DNA of 64,000 nt from Pseudomonas cichorii (GTDB taxonomy: Bacteria > Pseudomonadota > Gammaproteobacteria > Pseudomonadales > Pseudomonadaceae). The DNA lies in NCBI RefSeq assembly GCF_018343775.1, contig NZ_CP074349.1, forward strand, positions 3,648,001 through 3,712,000, given 5' to 3'. The translations under genes and the position numbers were made by a program. The notes under the pieces were generated by a model. That model worked only from the letters and a program-made list of their open reading frames with translations. It was not told where the DNA came from and searched no databases. Below are positions 19,107-27,912 of this stretch, piece after piece; within the stretch, counting starts at the first letter, position 1; every line of letters begins with the position of its first letter.

Positions 19107-20012
19107 TTATGCAGGAATGCGCAGGTAGGTACTTTCTTCCACGGGATTGCGCTCGAAGTAGCGTTTGTATTCGCGGCTGAACTGGGATGTGCTCTGGTAG
19201 CCGACAGCGAGCGCAACCTGGGCCACGCCCATTCCCTGGGCGACCAGCATGTGCTGGGCCTTGAGCAGGCGCAGGCGCTTGAGGTACTGCACGGGCGACA
19301 ATAAGGTGCTGCGCTTGAAATGCTCATGGAAGGTCGAGGCACTCATGTTTGCCTGACGTGCCAGGATGTCGATATTCAAAGTCTCGGCATAATGGCTGTG
19401 CAGGTAAGCCAGAGACGCTGCGACACGGGCGAAATGGCTCTGCTGCGCAACCAGCGCCCGCAATACACCCGCCTGAGGGCCGCGCAGGGCCGCATAGAGC
19501 ACTTCCCGCAACCGTGACTGGCCCATGACGTGACAATCCAGCGGATCATGCAGGCAGCGCAGCAACCGCTCCACACTCTCACGCATCGACGCATCCAGCA
19601 CAGCAGATGTCATTGATTCAGGCGTTTGTGCCTCGATGGTGTGATCAGGCACCGGTCCCATCAACTGCACCAGTTCGCCCAGCATGACCCGGTCAATCGC
19701 CACCGAAACACCGAGCAATGGCGCTTGAGGCGTGGCAAAGGTTTCGCACATGAACGGCACGGAAAGCGCCTGCACCAGATAGTGTCCGGCACCGTAATCC
19801 AGCGTGCGCGACCCCAGACTGGCCAGCTTGCCGCCCTGAGCGACGATCATCAGGCTCGGCTCATAAATCTGCGGGCTGCTGGCCACATACTCATAGGCCG
19901 AGACCACCTTGACCTCCGGCAATAACGTCGTCACAAATCCGGGACTCGTGGCCAGAGGCTTTATCAAGGAAACAAGAGTGGCATTGGCATCATGGGGATG
20001 AAGTCGCGACAT
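19107..20012 (-). CDS. AraC-family transcriptional regulator
   Basis: This 301-residue protein has an N-terminal AraC-type effector domain (VVSAYEYVASSPQIYEPSLM, DYGAGHYLVQALSVPF) and a C-terminal double helix-turn-helix (residues about 200-295). The latter includes LARQANMSASTFHEHFKRST and VAQVALAVGYQSTSQFSREY. It is divergent from a zinc alcohol dehydrogenase gene with 177 bp between them, the usual arrangement for a regulator of that dehydrogenase. The inducer is not evident. Confidence 0.9.
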   Translation of the reverse strand: MSRLHPHDANATLVSLIKPLATSPGFVTTLLPEVKVVSAYEYVASSPQIYEPSLMIVAQGGKLASLGSRTLDYGAGHYLVQALSVPFMCETFATPQAPLLGVSVAIDRVMLGELVQLMGPVPDHTIEAQTPESMTSAVLDASMRESVERLLRCLHDPLDCHVMGQSRLREVLYAALRGPQAGVLRALVAQQSHFARVAASLAYLHSHYAETLNIDILARQANMSASTFHEHFKRSTLLSPVQYLKRLRLLKAQHMLVAQGMGVAQVALAVGYQSTSQFSREYKRYFERNPVEESTYLRIPA

Positions 20013-20189
20013 GGAACACCAGGTAGAGAATCAGACATGTGCATCATCGCAGAAATGAGCGTTTCAGCCATGGACGATTAACCATATCCGGAGAAATAGG
20101 CATGACTCGCGGAGGAATGCTCATGGCCCTCAGCGCCCGGTCCCCGGAAAATAGTCACCACTATTCACCCTTGATCCGCGAGGAACATC

Positions 20190-21242
20190 ATGTACAAAGC
20201 TATCGGTTACGCCGCCCAGTCCGCCACCGCTCCCCTCGCCCCCATGACCTTTGAACGTCGCAGCCTGCGAGCCAACGACGTTGCCATCGAAATTCTCTAC
20301 TGCGGCGTCTGCCACTCCGACATTCACCAGGCCCGCAACGAATGGGGCATTGCCGTCTACCCGCTGATGCCGGGCCACGAGATCGTCGGCAAGGTCACAG
20401 CCACCGGCCCGGACGCTGGCAAATATAAAGTGGGCGATCTGGTGGGCGTCGGCTGTATGGTCGACTCATGTCAACAGTGCTCGGCCTGCCAGTCCAATCT
20501 GGAGCAGTACTGCCTGGAAGGTCCAACCATGACCTACGCCACACCTGACCGCGTGGACGGCAGCAACACCATGGGCGGCTACTCCAGCAGCATTGTGGTT
20601 CGCGAAGAGTTCGTGGTCAGCATCCCGGAAAAACTCGACCTGGCGGCTGCCGCACCGATTCTCTGTGCAGGCATCACCACCTACTCGCCTCTCAAGCACT
20701 ACGGCGTAAAAGCGGGCGACAAGGTCGGGATTCTCGGCATGGGCGGCCTGGGCCATATGGGGATCAAGTTCGCCAAGGCCATGGGCGCCGAAGTCACCCT
20801 CTTCACCCGCTCGGCATCAAAAGCCCAGGAAGCCCGTCGCCAGGGTGCGGATCATGTGATCGTCTCCACCGACGCCGAACAGATGAAAGCCGCCGCAGGT
20901 CGCTTCGACTTCCTGCTGGACACCATTCCTGTGCAGCACGACCTGAACCCCTACCTGGAAACCCTGAGTTTTGACGGCGTCCATATTCTGGTCGGCCTGA
21001 TCGAGCCGGTAGAACCGCCAATCCACGCCGCCCATCTGGTCATGAAACGTCGCGTGATCGCAGGTTCCCTGATCGGCGGGATTGCAGAAACCCAGGAAGT
21101 GCTGGACTTCTGCGCGGCAAATGACATTACCTGCGATATCGAAATGCTGGATATCCGCAATATCAACGAGGCCTACGAGCGCATGCTCGCGGGTGACGTG
21201 AAATACCGCTTCGTGATTGATATGGCGACTCTGCAAGCGTAA
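20190..21242 (+). CDS. Zinc-dependent NAD(P)-alcohol dehydrogenase (cinnamyl alcohol dehydrogenase/YahK type)
   Basis: This 350-residue medium-chain dehydrogenase oxidises or reduces alcohols and aldehydes. The catalytic zinc ligands are in YCGVCHSDIHQ and MPGHEIVGKV. The structural zinc loop has four cysteines in CMVDSCQQCSACQSNLEQYC. The Rossmann motif GILGMGGLGHMGIKFAKAMG is present. The sequence pattern is closest to the CAD/YahK aldehyde reductase branch, usually NADP-linked. The start has GAGGAA eight bases upstream. It is probably controlled by the divergent AraC-family gene and is followed by a REP-type hairpin. Confidence 0.9.
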   Translation: MYKAIGYAAQSATAPLAPMTFERRSLRANDVAIEILYCGVCHSDIHQARNEWGIAVYPLMPGHEIVGKVTATGPDAGKYKVGDLVGVGCMVDSCQQCSACQSNLEQYCLEGPTMTYATPDRVDGSNTMGGYSSSIVVREEFVVSIPEKLDLAAAAPILCAGITTYSPLKHYGVKAGDKVGILGMGGLGHMGIKFAKAMGAEVTLFTRSASKAQEARRQGADHVIVSTDAEQMKAAAGRFDFLLDTIPVQHDLNPYLETLSFDGVHILVGLIEPVEPPIHAAHLVMKRRVIAGSLIGGIAETQEVLDFCAANDITCDIEMLDIRNINEAYERMLAGDVKYRFVIDMATLQA

Positions 21243-21249
21243 CCCCCGC

Positions 21250-21283
21250 AGGAGCGAATTCATTCTCGAATGAATTCGCTCCT
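21250..21283. repeat. REP-type palindrome
   Basis: AGGAGCGAATTCATT and AATGAATTCGCTCCT form a perfect 15-bp inverted repeat around CTCG. The same core occurs at 30239-30288 and 40720-40772. It lies between convergent genes and may also stop transcription. Confidence 0.8.
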
Positions 21284-21288
21284 TGCCG

Positions 21289-22098
21289 TTACCCGCCCAG
21301 CTCCGCCGAAAGCCTCGCCGCCGCCTGTTTGATAACCGGCACCAGATCGGCCATTTTCTCCAGCGGCATGTATGGAACAGTGCTGGCAATGCTGATGCCC
21401 GCGACAATCTGTTTGCCCGCATCGCGAACCGGCGCAGCCACGCAGCGAATCGACGGTTCGTTGTCCTCCAGATCGAAGGCATAGCCGCCCTGCACATACT
21501 CTTGCCTGCGCTGACGCAACTGTTCCCAGGTCTGCTGCTCGTGAGTCGGCCACTGCGGGTTCTTTCCTGCAACCGGCAGGCTGATTTCATACAACCTTTG
21601 CCACTCCTGCTCTGGACTATCCAGCAGTAGCGCCTTGCCGATGCCTGTGCGCACCAGCGGCATGCGATGCCCTACCCGGGAACGCATCTCCGGCCCGTTA
21701 CGGCCAGGGTTCTTGTGCAGATAAAGCACCTCGTCACCGTCGCGAATCGCCAGATGCACGGTGTCGCCCGTCAATTCCGACAGCTCATCGAGATAAGGCC
21801 GGGCCAGAATGGCCAGTGGCACCTCTTCCCGAGCCTGGAAACCCAGTTCGATCAACTTGGGCCCCAGCAGATAACCCACCTGAGGCAACACCCGAAGATA
21901 ACGCTCATCCACCAGGCAACTGACCAGCCGATGGGTCGTGCTGCGGGTGGTGCCGATCAGGCTGGAAATCGCTTTCAGGTCACGGGCACCACTGGCCACG
22001 GCCTGCACCACCGCGAGGCCGCGCAACAGGGTTTGCGTCCCGGTCGGTGCGGAGTCCTTGCCCGTGGTGCTCACGGGCGTGAGTGGATCATTGTGCAT
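21289..22098 (-). CDS. IclR-family transcriptional regulator of the galactonate operon
   Basis: This 269-residue protein has an N-terminal winged helix (LAVVQAVASGARDLKAISSL, GTTRSTTHRLVSCLVDERYL) and an IclR effector-binding C-terminal domain (HLAIRDGDEVLYLHKNPGRN, LVRTGIGKALLLDS, GISIASTVPYMPL). It is the distal gene behind dgoK-dgoA-dgoD-transporter, 65 bp after the transporter, so it probably regulates this operon in response to galactonate or a breakdown product. E. coli uses a GntR-type DgoR instead, so the regulator class differs. The function is inferred from context. Confidence 0.85.
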   Translation of the reverse strand: MHNDPLTPVSTTGKDSAPTGTQTLLRGLAVVQAVASGARDLKAISSLIGTTRSTTHRLVSCLVDERYLRVLPQVGYLLGPKLIELGFQAREEVPLAILARPYLDELSELTGDTVHLAIRDGDEVLYLHKNPGRNGPEMRSRVGHRMPLVRTGIGKALLLDSPEQEWQRLYEISLPVAGKNPQWPTHEQQTWEQLRQRRQEYVQGGYAFDLEDNEPSIRCVAAPVRDAGKQIVAGISIASTVPYMPLEKMADLVPVIKQAAARLSAELGG

Positions 22099-22163
22099 AT
22101 CAGCCCTTATCAGATCGGAAAGCTGGCGGCATTATCGTCGCCCGCCCTTCTGCATGCCAACCA

Positions 22164-23474
22164 TCACAACTCGATGCGTTCCACCTTGCCCACCAGCAGG
22201 ATGTAAGACAGCGCGCCAATCAGCGCCAGCACGGCGATGTAGGTGATGGCAGGCGCAAAGGAATCACCCGACGCCAGGAAGCCGATCACGATGGGCGTGG
22301 CAATCGCCGCCAGGTTACCGATGAAGTTGAAGGTGCCACCAGTCAACCCCAGCAGACGGGCCGGAGCCAGTGTCGACACCAGCGACCAGGTGATCGACGC
22401 CAGGCCATTGCCGAAGAACGCCAGCGCCAGGAACGCAATCACCAGCGGCGTGGACTCCACGTAGTTGGCACCGATGATCGAGGTGGAGATCAGCAGACCG
22501 GCAATGATTGGCAGCTTGCGCGCCAGACCAACGCTATGGCCGCGACGGATCAGCCAGTCGGAGAAGAACCCCGAGCAGAGTACGCCGACAAAGGCCGCCA
22601 GAAACGGCAACGACGCCAGCAGTCCGGACTTGATGAAGTCCATACCGCGGTACTTGACCAGATAGGTCGGGAACCAGGTCAGGAAGAACCAGAGGGTCGA
22701 ATTGAGGCAGAACTGCCCCAGATAAATGCCCCACAGCTTGCGCTGGCTCAGCACCACACCCAGATCCTGCCAACTGAAGCCACGCTTCTGCTTTTCGGTA
22801 TCGACCTGGATATCCACCAGCCCGCCACCTTCGCGGATCAGGTCGATCTCTTCCTTGTTGATGCCTTTGAAATCACGCGGCTCGCGATACACCGCATACC
22901 AGATCACAGCCCAGAGTATGCCGACGCCACCGGTGACGACAAACACCATATGCCAGCCGTAATGAGCTTGCAGCCAGGCCAGAACCGGTGTCAGGAACGC
23001 CAGCCCGACAAACTGCCCCGAGGTGTAGAAACCGATGGCCGTGGCACGCTCACGCTCCGGAAACCAGGTGGTGACCACGCGGCTGTTGATCGGGTAGGCA
23101 GGCGCTTCAAGCGCACCCACGGCCATGCGCAGCACGAACAGCGCAATGAAACTCGCCGCAAAGCCCAGCATGACGGTAGCGATCGACCACAGCAGCAACG
23201 CGGCGGTGTAGAGAATGCGCGGCGGAACACGATCCACCAGCCAGCCGCCAGGCAGTTGCATGGCGGCATAAGTCCAGCCAAAAGCCGAGAAAATCAGGCC
23301 GACATGGACCGGGTCGATGCCCAGTTCGCTGGTCAGGGCCGGCGCCGCGATGGACAGGTTGCTGCGGTCCAGATAGTTGATGACCACCGTGATAAACAGC
23401 AGCACCATGATGAAGAAACGCTTGCGAGTAGGCGTGACTAAAGACGCCGCCCCTTCGAGAGTGCGGGTTTGCAT
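22164..23474 (-). CDS. dgoT: MFS transporter, D-galactonate-type (anion:cation symporter family)
   Basis: This 436-residue protein is hydrophobic, with about 12 transmembrane segments. The signature NYLDRSNLSIAAPAL in the first helix marks the ACS branch of the major facilitator superfamily, which carries hexonates and related sugar acids with protons. A central cytoplasmic loop contains DFKGINKEEIDLIREGGG. The start has AAGGGG eight bases before ATG. Placement between dgoD and the IclR gene makes D-galactonate the likely substrate; glucarate-type substrates cannot be excluded by sequence alone. Confidence 0.85.
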   Translation of the reverse strand: MQTRTLEGAASLVTPTRKRFFIMVLLFITVVINYLDRSNLSIAAPALTSELGIDPVHVGLIFSAFGWTYAAMQLPGGWLVDRVPPRILYTAALLLWSIATVMLGFAASFIALFVLRMAVGALEAPAYPINSRVVTTWFPERERATAIGFYTSGQFVGLAFLTPVLAWLQAHYGWHMVFVVTGGVGILWAVIWYAVYREPRDFKGINKEEIDLIREGGGLVDIQVDTEKQKRGFSWQDLGVVLSQRKLWGIYLGQFCLNSTLWFFLTWFPTYLVKYRGMDFIKSGLLASLPFLAAFVGVLCSGFFSDWLIRRGHSVGLARKLPIIAGLLISTSIIGANYVESTPLVIAFLALAFFGNGLASITWSLVSTLAPARLLGLTGGTFNFIGNLAAIATPIVIGFLASGDSFAPAITYIAVLALIGALSYILLVGKVERIEL

Positions 23475-23567
23475 GAAGATTGCCCCTTGTTGGATTTATG
23501 TGAGGACTGCGTTCTGCAATGCCTGATCGTGCAGCGATAGAACGCTGCACGATCATTCAGATCTCTA

Positions 23568-24716
23568 TCACCACTCGGCAAAACTGCCGTCGGCATGGCG
23601 CCAGATCGGGTTGCGCCAGCGATGACCGATGGCAGCACGCTCCTTGACGTACTCTTCATTGATCTCGATGCCCAGGCCCGGACCGTTGGGGATCTTCACC
23701 ATGCCCTTGTCGTAATCGAACACTTCGGGGTGCTTCACATAATCCAGCAAGTCATTGCTTTCGTTGTAGTGGATACCCAGGCTCTGCTCCTGAATGAAGG
23801 CGTTGTAACAAACCGCATCCAGTTGCAGGCAGGCCGCCAGTGCAATCGGCCCCAGCGGGCAATGCAAGGCCAGCGCGACGTCGTAGGCCTCGGCCATATT
23901 GGCGATCTTGCGGGTTTCGGTGATGCCACCTGCGTGAGAGGCATCCGGCTGGATGATATCGACGTAGCCTTCGCTCAAGACCCGCTTGAAGTCCCAGCGC
24001 GAGAACAGCCGCTCACCCAGGGCAATAGGCGTGCTGGTCAGTGGCGCCAGTTCCTTGAGCGCTTCGTAGTTCTCGCTGAGGACCGGCTCTTCGATGAACA
24101 TCAGCTTGAAGGGGTCCAGCTCTTTCATCAGTACCTTGGCCATGGGTTTGTGAACCCGGCCATGGAAGTCCACGCCAATGCCGACATTCGGCCCGACCGC
24201 ATCACGCACCGCCGCAACGTTGGCCAGTGCCAGATCGACCTTGTCGAAGGTATCGAGAAATTGCAGCTCTTCGGTGCCGTTCATTTTCACGGCAGTGAAG
24301 CCGCGCCCTACAGCCTCTTTGGCTGCACGAGCGGTATCGGCTGGCCGGTCGCCGCCGATCCATGAATAGACGCGGATCTTGTCCCGCACCTGACCACCCA
24401 GCAGATCGCTGACCGAAACACCCAGGGCCTTGCCCTTGATGTCCCATAGCGCCTGATCGATACCGGCCAGCGCGCTCATGTGTACGGCGCCGCCACGGTA
24501 GAAACCGCCGCGATACAACACCGTCCAGATATCCTCGATATTGCGCGGGTCCTTGCCGATCAGGTAATCGGAAAGCTCCTCCACTGCCGCAGCGACGGTA
24601 TGGGCACGGCCTTCGACAACCGGCTCGCCCCAGCCGATGACACCGTCATCGGTTTCGACTTTCAGAAAGCACCAGCGTGGCGGAACGATAAAGGTCGTGA
24701 GCTTGGTGATTTTCAT
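23568..24716 (-). CDS. dgoD: D-galactonate dehydratase
   Basis: This 382-residue enzyme, the same length as E. coli DgoD, belongs to the mandelate racemase group of the enolase superfamily. It converts D-galactonate to 2-dehydro-3-deoxygalactonate. Metal and base residues are visible in [12 protein letters not shown] (Asp and His), MFIEEPV (Glu), [13 protein letters not shown] (Glu) and the catalytic His region [13 protein letters not shown]. The N-terminal capping domain starts [20 protein letters not shown]. It lies 52 bp after dgoA. Confidence 0.95.
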   Translation of the reverse strand: MKITKLTTFIVPPRWCFLKVETDDGVIGWGEPVVEGRAHTVAAAVEELSDYLIGKDPRNIEDIWTVLYRGGFYRGGAVHMSALAGIDQALWDIKGKALGVSVSDLLGGQVRDKIRVYSWIGGDRPADTARAAKEAVGRGFTAVKMNGTEELQFLDTFDKVDLALANVAAVRDAVGPNVGIGVDFHGRVHKPMAKVLMKELDPFKLMFIEEPVLSENYEALKELAPLTSTPIALGERLFSRWDFKRVLSEGYVDIIQPDASHAGGITETRKIANMAEAYDVALALHCPLGPIALAACLQLDAVCYNAFIQEQSLGIHYNESNDLLDYVKHPEVFDYDKGMVKIPNGPGLGIEINEEYVKERAAIGHRWRNPIWRHADGSFAEW

Positions 24717-24767
24717 GTGTGCAATTTCTCTCTTATTAGGTAGGGGAAGAAGCGCTCGGCGCGCCGG

Positions 24768-25394
24768 TCAGTTGGAAGTCAGTTCACGCCAGGCACTGAC
24801 GTAAGCCTTGGCACGCTGCTCCACATCTACCGCACTCATGCCCGGCTTGAACAGCCCGGAGCCCAGGCCAAAGCCTTTGACGCCGGCCTCGAGGAAGACC
24901 TTCATGTTCTCCGGCGTAATGCCACCCACTGGCAGCAGCACCGTTCCGGCTGGCAATACCGCCAGCCAGGCCTTCACTACCGCAGGCGACATTTGCTCGG
25001 CGGGGAACAGCTTGAGCACATCAGCCCCTTCGGCCAGAGCCGCAAAGGCTTCGGTCGGCGTGGCGACGCCTGGCGACAGGAACAATCCGGCAGCCTTGGC
25101 CGCACGCAAGACCTTCGGGTCGCTGTGCGGCATGACGATGACCTGACCGCCCGCCTCCTTGACCTGATCGACATGCTCCGGCGTCAGCACGGTTCCGGCA
25201 CCGACCAGACAATCGGCAGGCAGGTACTGGCGCAACAGAGTGATGCTGTCATAAGGCTGTGGCGAGTTGAGCGGCACCTCGATCACCCGGAAACCGGCCT
25301 GATACAAGACCTCGCCAATGGCTGGAGCTTCTTCGGGACGCAGGCCGCGCAGAATCGCGACCAGTCCGTTTTCCTTCAGAGCTTGCTTGAGCAT
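24768..25394 (-). CDS. dgoA: 2-dehydro-3-deoxy-6-phosphogalactonate aldolase
   Basis: This 208-residue class I aldolase splits KDPGal into pyruvate and glyceraldehyde 3-phosphate. It shows the catalytic Glu in VIEVPLNSPQPYDSI and the Schiff-base lysine in ADVLKLFPAEQMSP. The GAGTVLTPE and LPVGGITPENMKVFLEAG segments are standard for the KDPG/KDPGal aldolase fold. One base separates it from dgoK, so the two are tightly coupled. In E. coli dgoA is often listed fused or adjacent to dgoD; here they are separate. Confidence 0.95.
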   Translation of the reverse strand: MLKQALKENGLVAILRGLRPEEAPAIGEVLYQAGFRVIEVPLNSPQPYDSITLLRQYLPADCLVGAGTVLTPEHVDQVKEAGGQVIVMPHSDPKVLRAAKAAGLFLSPGVATPTEAFAALAEGADVLKLFPAEQMSPAVVKAWLAVLPAGTVLLPVGGITPENMKVFLEAGVKGFGLGSGLFKPGMSAVDVEQRAKAYVSAWRELTSN

Positions 25395-25395
25395 T

Positions 25396-26400
25396 TCACA
25401 CCTCGTAGGGATCTGTTGAAGGCCCGGACGCGATCAGGCCGGCCTGAACGGCCACTTGCCACAAACCCCGCTCGGTCGCCTGCGTGGCTGTGGTCACCTG
25501 ATCGAAACCGCAAGCCGTAAGGCCGCGTGTGTAACGTGTGCAAAGCGACTCGCTGCCGATCAGGATCACAGCAGGCAGTTGCTTCAGGCTTTTTTGCTGG
25601 ATTCTGGTCAGGGCATCCAGCTCATGCCCGATCAATAGACCGGACAGATAGTCAGGCTGGGCGCTGGCATCGAGCTGACCGGTCAGGCCCAGGGTCCGGG
25701 AACTGAAAATGGTCGAGAGCAGACCGGACGCGCCCTCTGGCGACAGGGCAATGGACAGCCCGCAGTCGAACGCATGGATATCGAAGGTTTCGCCGGGCCG
25801 CATGGTGCGGCCGAGAATGGTGTGCCCGCACAAGGCCGCGTATACCTCACCGGTCATGAAGGTATCGAAATGAACGATGCAGCCTTCCACCACATGCACC
25901 CATTTGGAGTGGCTGCCAGGAAGGCCGATCAACAGGGGCCGACGGGTCGCCGACTCATCGAGGGAAGCCAGTACACCGAGCACCTGGGTTTCTTCACCGC
26001 GCATCACATTGGGCAGGGTCGAGCGCTGCAGTACACCGGGGATGATATGGATATCGACGCCGCGCAGGCTGCGCACGGTCTGCAAGGCTGCGCTCAGTTC
26101 ACCGACGCTGGCAGGCGTTTCCCGGTACACCGCCTCGCGCCAGCCCTGGGCACTGCCCACCATGCCGCAGGCAATCACCGGCAGATCCGGTTGCGCATCG
26201 AGCCAGTCGCCACAGGCCTGATCAAAGGCCAGTTCAAAACCATCGCTGCACAGAGCGCCTGCAATCAGCCGGGGAGTATCCGGCAATTGCATGATGCCTG
26301 CGCTCAAGGAGCGTTGTTCCAGGACCTGGCCGTGTTCGCCAAGTCGATAAGCACGAAGTGAGGTTGTCCCCCAATCGAGCGCGATCAATTGCGCCGCCAT
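25396..26400 (-). CDS. dgoK: 2-dehydro-3-deoxygalactonokinase
   Basis: This 334-residue sugar-acid kinase phosphorylates 2-dehydro-3-deoxygalactonate at C6. The N terminus LIALDWGTTSLRAYRLGEHG is the phosphate-binding loop of the ASKHA fold. LIGLPGSHSKWVHVV and FDTFMTGEVYAALCGHTILG are typical DgoK segments. The ATG at 26398-26400 is chosen; a longer frame adds 21 residues with no conserved sequence. It is the first gene of the operon, behind a promoter at 26441-26470. Confidence 0.94.
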   Translation of the reverse strand: MAAQLIALDWGTTSLRAYRLGEHGQVLEQRSLSAGIMQLPDTPRLIAGALCSDGFELAFDQACGDWLDAQPDLPVIACGMVGSAQGWREAVYRETPASVGELSAALQTVRSLRGVDIHIIPGVLQRSTLPNVMRGEETQVLGVLASLDESATRRPLLIGLPGSHSKWVHVVEGCIVHFDTFMTGEVYAALCGHTILGRTMRPGETFDIHAFDCGLSIALSPEGASGLLSTIFSSRTLGLTGQLDASAQPDYLSGLLIGHELDALTRIQQKSLKQLPAVILIGSESLCTRYTRGLTACGFDQVTTATQATERGLWQVAVQAGLIASGPSTDPYEV

Positions 26401-26440
26401 CGCTTCACCTGTTGTTTTTTTAAAAGTGAGTGCGAGGCGG

Positions 26441-26470
26441 ACTATAAGCCCATCGAAAGACAAATCTCAA
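26441..26470 (-). promoter_or_regulatory. Candidate promoter of the dgo operon
   Basis: On the minus strand TTGAGA (26465-26470) and TATAGT (26441-26446) are separated by 18 bases, about 40 bp upstream of the dgoK start. Confidence 0.5.
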
Positions 26471-26482
26471 TATGTAATTTTC

Positions 26483-26501
26483 AATCCCATATATAGGGAT
26501 T
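26483..26501. promoter_or_regulatory. Operator-like palindrome upstream of dgoK
   Basis: AATCCC (26483-26488) and GGGATT (26496-26501) are a perfect inverted repeat around ATATATA. It begins 13 bases upstream of the -35 hexamer, where an activator or repressor such as the IclR protein of this operon could bind. Confidence 0.45.
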
Positions 26502-26688
26502 AATTTAAACCCTGCCTTGCTTCTTAATGCGCTAATGTTGGTAACGTCTCTCTAAATACCCGGCACTCCCCCTTTCCCTCGGCAGCTTTGCCGCAGTGGT
26601 AACGTGCCCGGCATATCGACGCCCCATCCCTCAGTACTGCCCTCCTGCGCTGTTTGCAGCCTCAACCGCCCTTCAAGGAACCCAAGCC

Positions 26689-27855
26689 ATGAAGCGATTT
26701 CTCGTGCTCGACAGCTTTCGCGGGCTTTGTGCCCTTGCGGTGGTGCTGCATCACTTTCATGCAACGCAAAGCGTTACTGAACTGGCGTTTTTCAAGCACG
26801 CCAATTACCTGGTGAATTTTTTCTTCGTGCTCAGCGGCTTTGTGCTCTATCACATTTACGCCGACCGACTGGGCAGCACGGCACAACTGAAGCGCTTTGT
26901 CATTGCGCGGGTCTGCCGTCTGTACCCGCTGCATTTGGCGACCCTGCTAGCGGCTCTGCTGTTCGAGTTCCTGAAGCTGGCCGCCGAACAACAGGGCATC
27001 CTTTTTGCCGCGGGCAGCTTTACTGGTCCACGGGCTGCCGACGAAATCCTGCCCAATCTGTTGCTGCTGCAATCCTGGTGGCCTGGCTTCAACCACTTGT
27101 CGTTCAACTTCCCGTCCTGGAGCATCAGCGTCGAGTTCTATCTGTACCTGCTCTTCGCCCTGATTGCCGTCGGGCTGCCCGGGAGGTCGCGGCAGATATT
27201 CGCGGCCATCGCTGTCCTGGCCTTCGTCGCGCTGTACTTCAAAGACACCTTCCTCAACGAAGGCGCCCTGACAGGCCTGGCGTGCTTCTTCAGCGGAGTA
27301 ATGACTTATCGGCTCTACTCAAGATTCAAAGGGCTTGAGCTACATAAAGGCTGGGCGACGCGGCTGGAAGCGCTGGCCCTGCTGACGGTCTACATGGCGA
27401 TCACCTACAGCGGCCCCTCACAGAATATTTCCCTGAGCCTGTTGTTCTGCGCGGTGATCGGGCTGTTTGCCTTCGAGGCAGGCGGGATTTCGAGAGGGCT
27501 GTGCGCCCGGCCGTTCAAGTGGGCAGGCACCCTGTCCTTTTCGATCTACATGACTCACACCATCGTACTGTTCTTCGTGACAACGAGCCTGATGCTGTTC
27601 GGCAAAGTCACCGGCCATGACCTGCTGATCGACCTTCCCAGTGAAATCCCCAATGTTGCCCTGCGCTACATCCATACCCAAAGCATGCTGCTGGACAATC
27701 TGATCATCGCGATCAGCGTCGGTATGGTGTTGCTGCTGTCGGTACTGACGCATCGCTATATCGAACTGCCGGGCATTGAGCTGGGCAAGGTCTGGGGTCG
27801 CAAAGCCACCGGCATTGCGGGGCCCCGAGCACAGCACCAGGAAACGGCACCCTGA
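26689..27855 (+). CDS. Membrane acyltransferase (acyltransferase 3 family)
   Basis: This 388-residue protein with about 10 hydrophobic segments has the family start LDSFRGLCALAVVLHHF, carrying the conserved Arg and His. NYLVNFFFVLSGFVL and FNFPSWSISVEFYLY follow as further landmarks. Such proteins transfer acetyl or other acyl groups to extracytoplasmic sugars such as O-antigen or exopolysaccharide. The acceptor cannot be predicted here. AAGGAA lies nine bases before the ATG. It is an isolated gene, convergent with asd and divergent from dgoK. Confidence 0.88.
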   Translation: MKRFLVLDSFRGLCALAVVLHHFHATQSVTELAFFKHANYLVNFFFVLSGFVLYHIYADRLGSTAQLKRFVIARVCRLYPLHLATLLAALLFEFLKLAAEQQGILFAAGSFTGPRAADEILPNLLLLQSWWPGFNHLSFNFPSWSISVEFYLYLLFALIAVGLPGRSRQIFAAIAVLAFVALYFKDTFLNEGALTGLACFFSGVMTYRLYSRFKGLELHKGWATRLEALALLTVYMAITYSGPSQNISLSLLFCAVIGLFAFEAGGISRGLCARPFKWAGTLSFSIYMTHTIVLFFVTTSLMLFGKVTGHDLLIDLPSEIPNVALRYIHTQSMLLDNLIIAISVGMVLLLSVLTHRYIELPGIELGKVWGRKATGIAGPRAQHQETAP

Positions 27856-27870
27856 ATCGCAGCCATAAAA

Positions 27871-27892
27871 AACGCCCCTGATGAGGGGCGTT
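27871..27892. terminator. Bidirectional terminator between acyltransferase gene and asd
   Basis: AACGCCCCT (27871-27879) and AGGGGCGTT (27884-27892) form a 9-bp stem with a GATG loop, with an A-run before and a T-rich stretch after. Confidence 0.75.
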
Positions 27893-27912
27893 CTTTTGAC
27901 AGCTTCAGCGAA

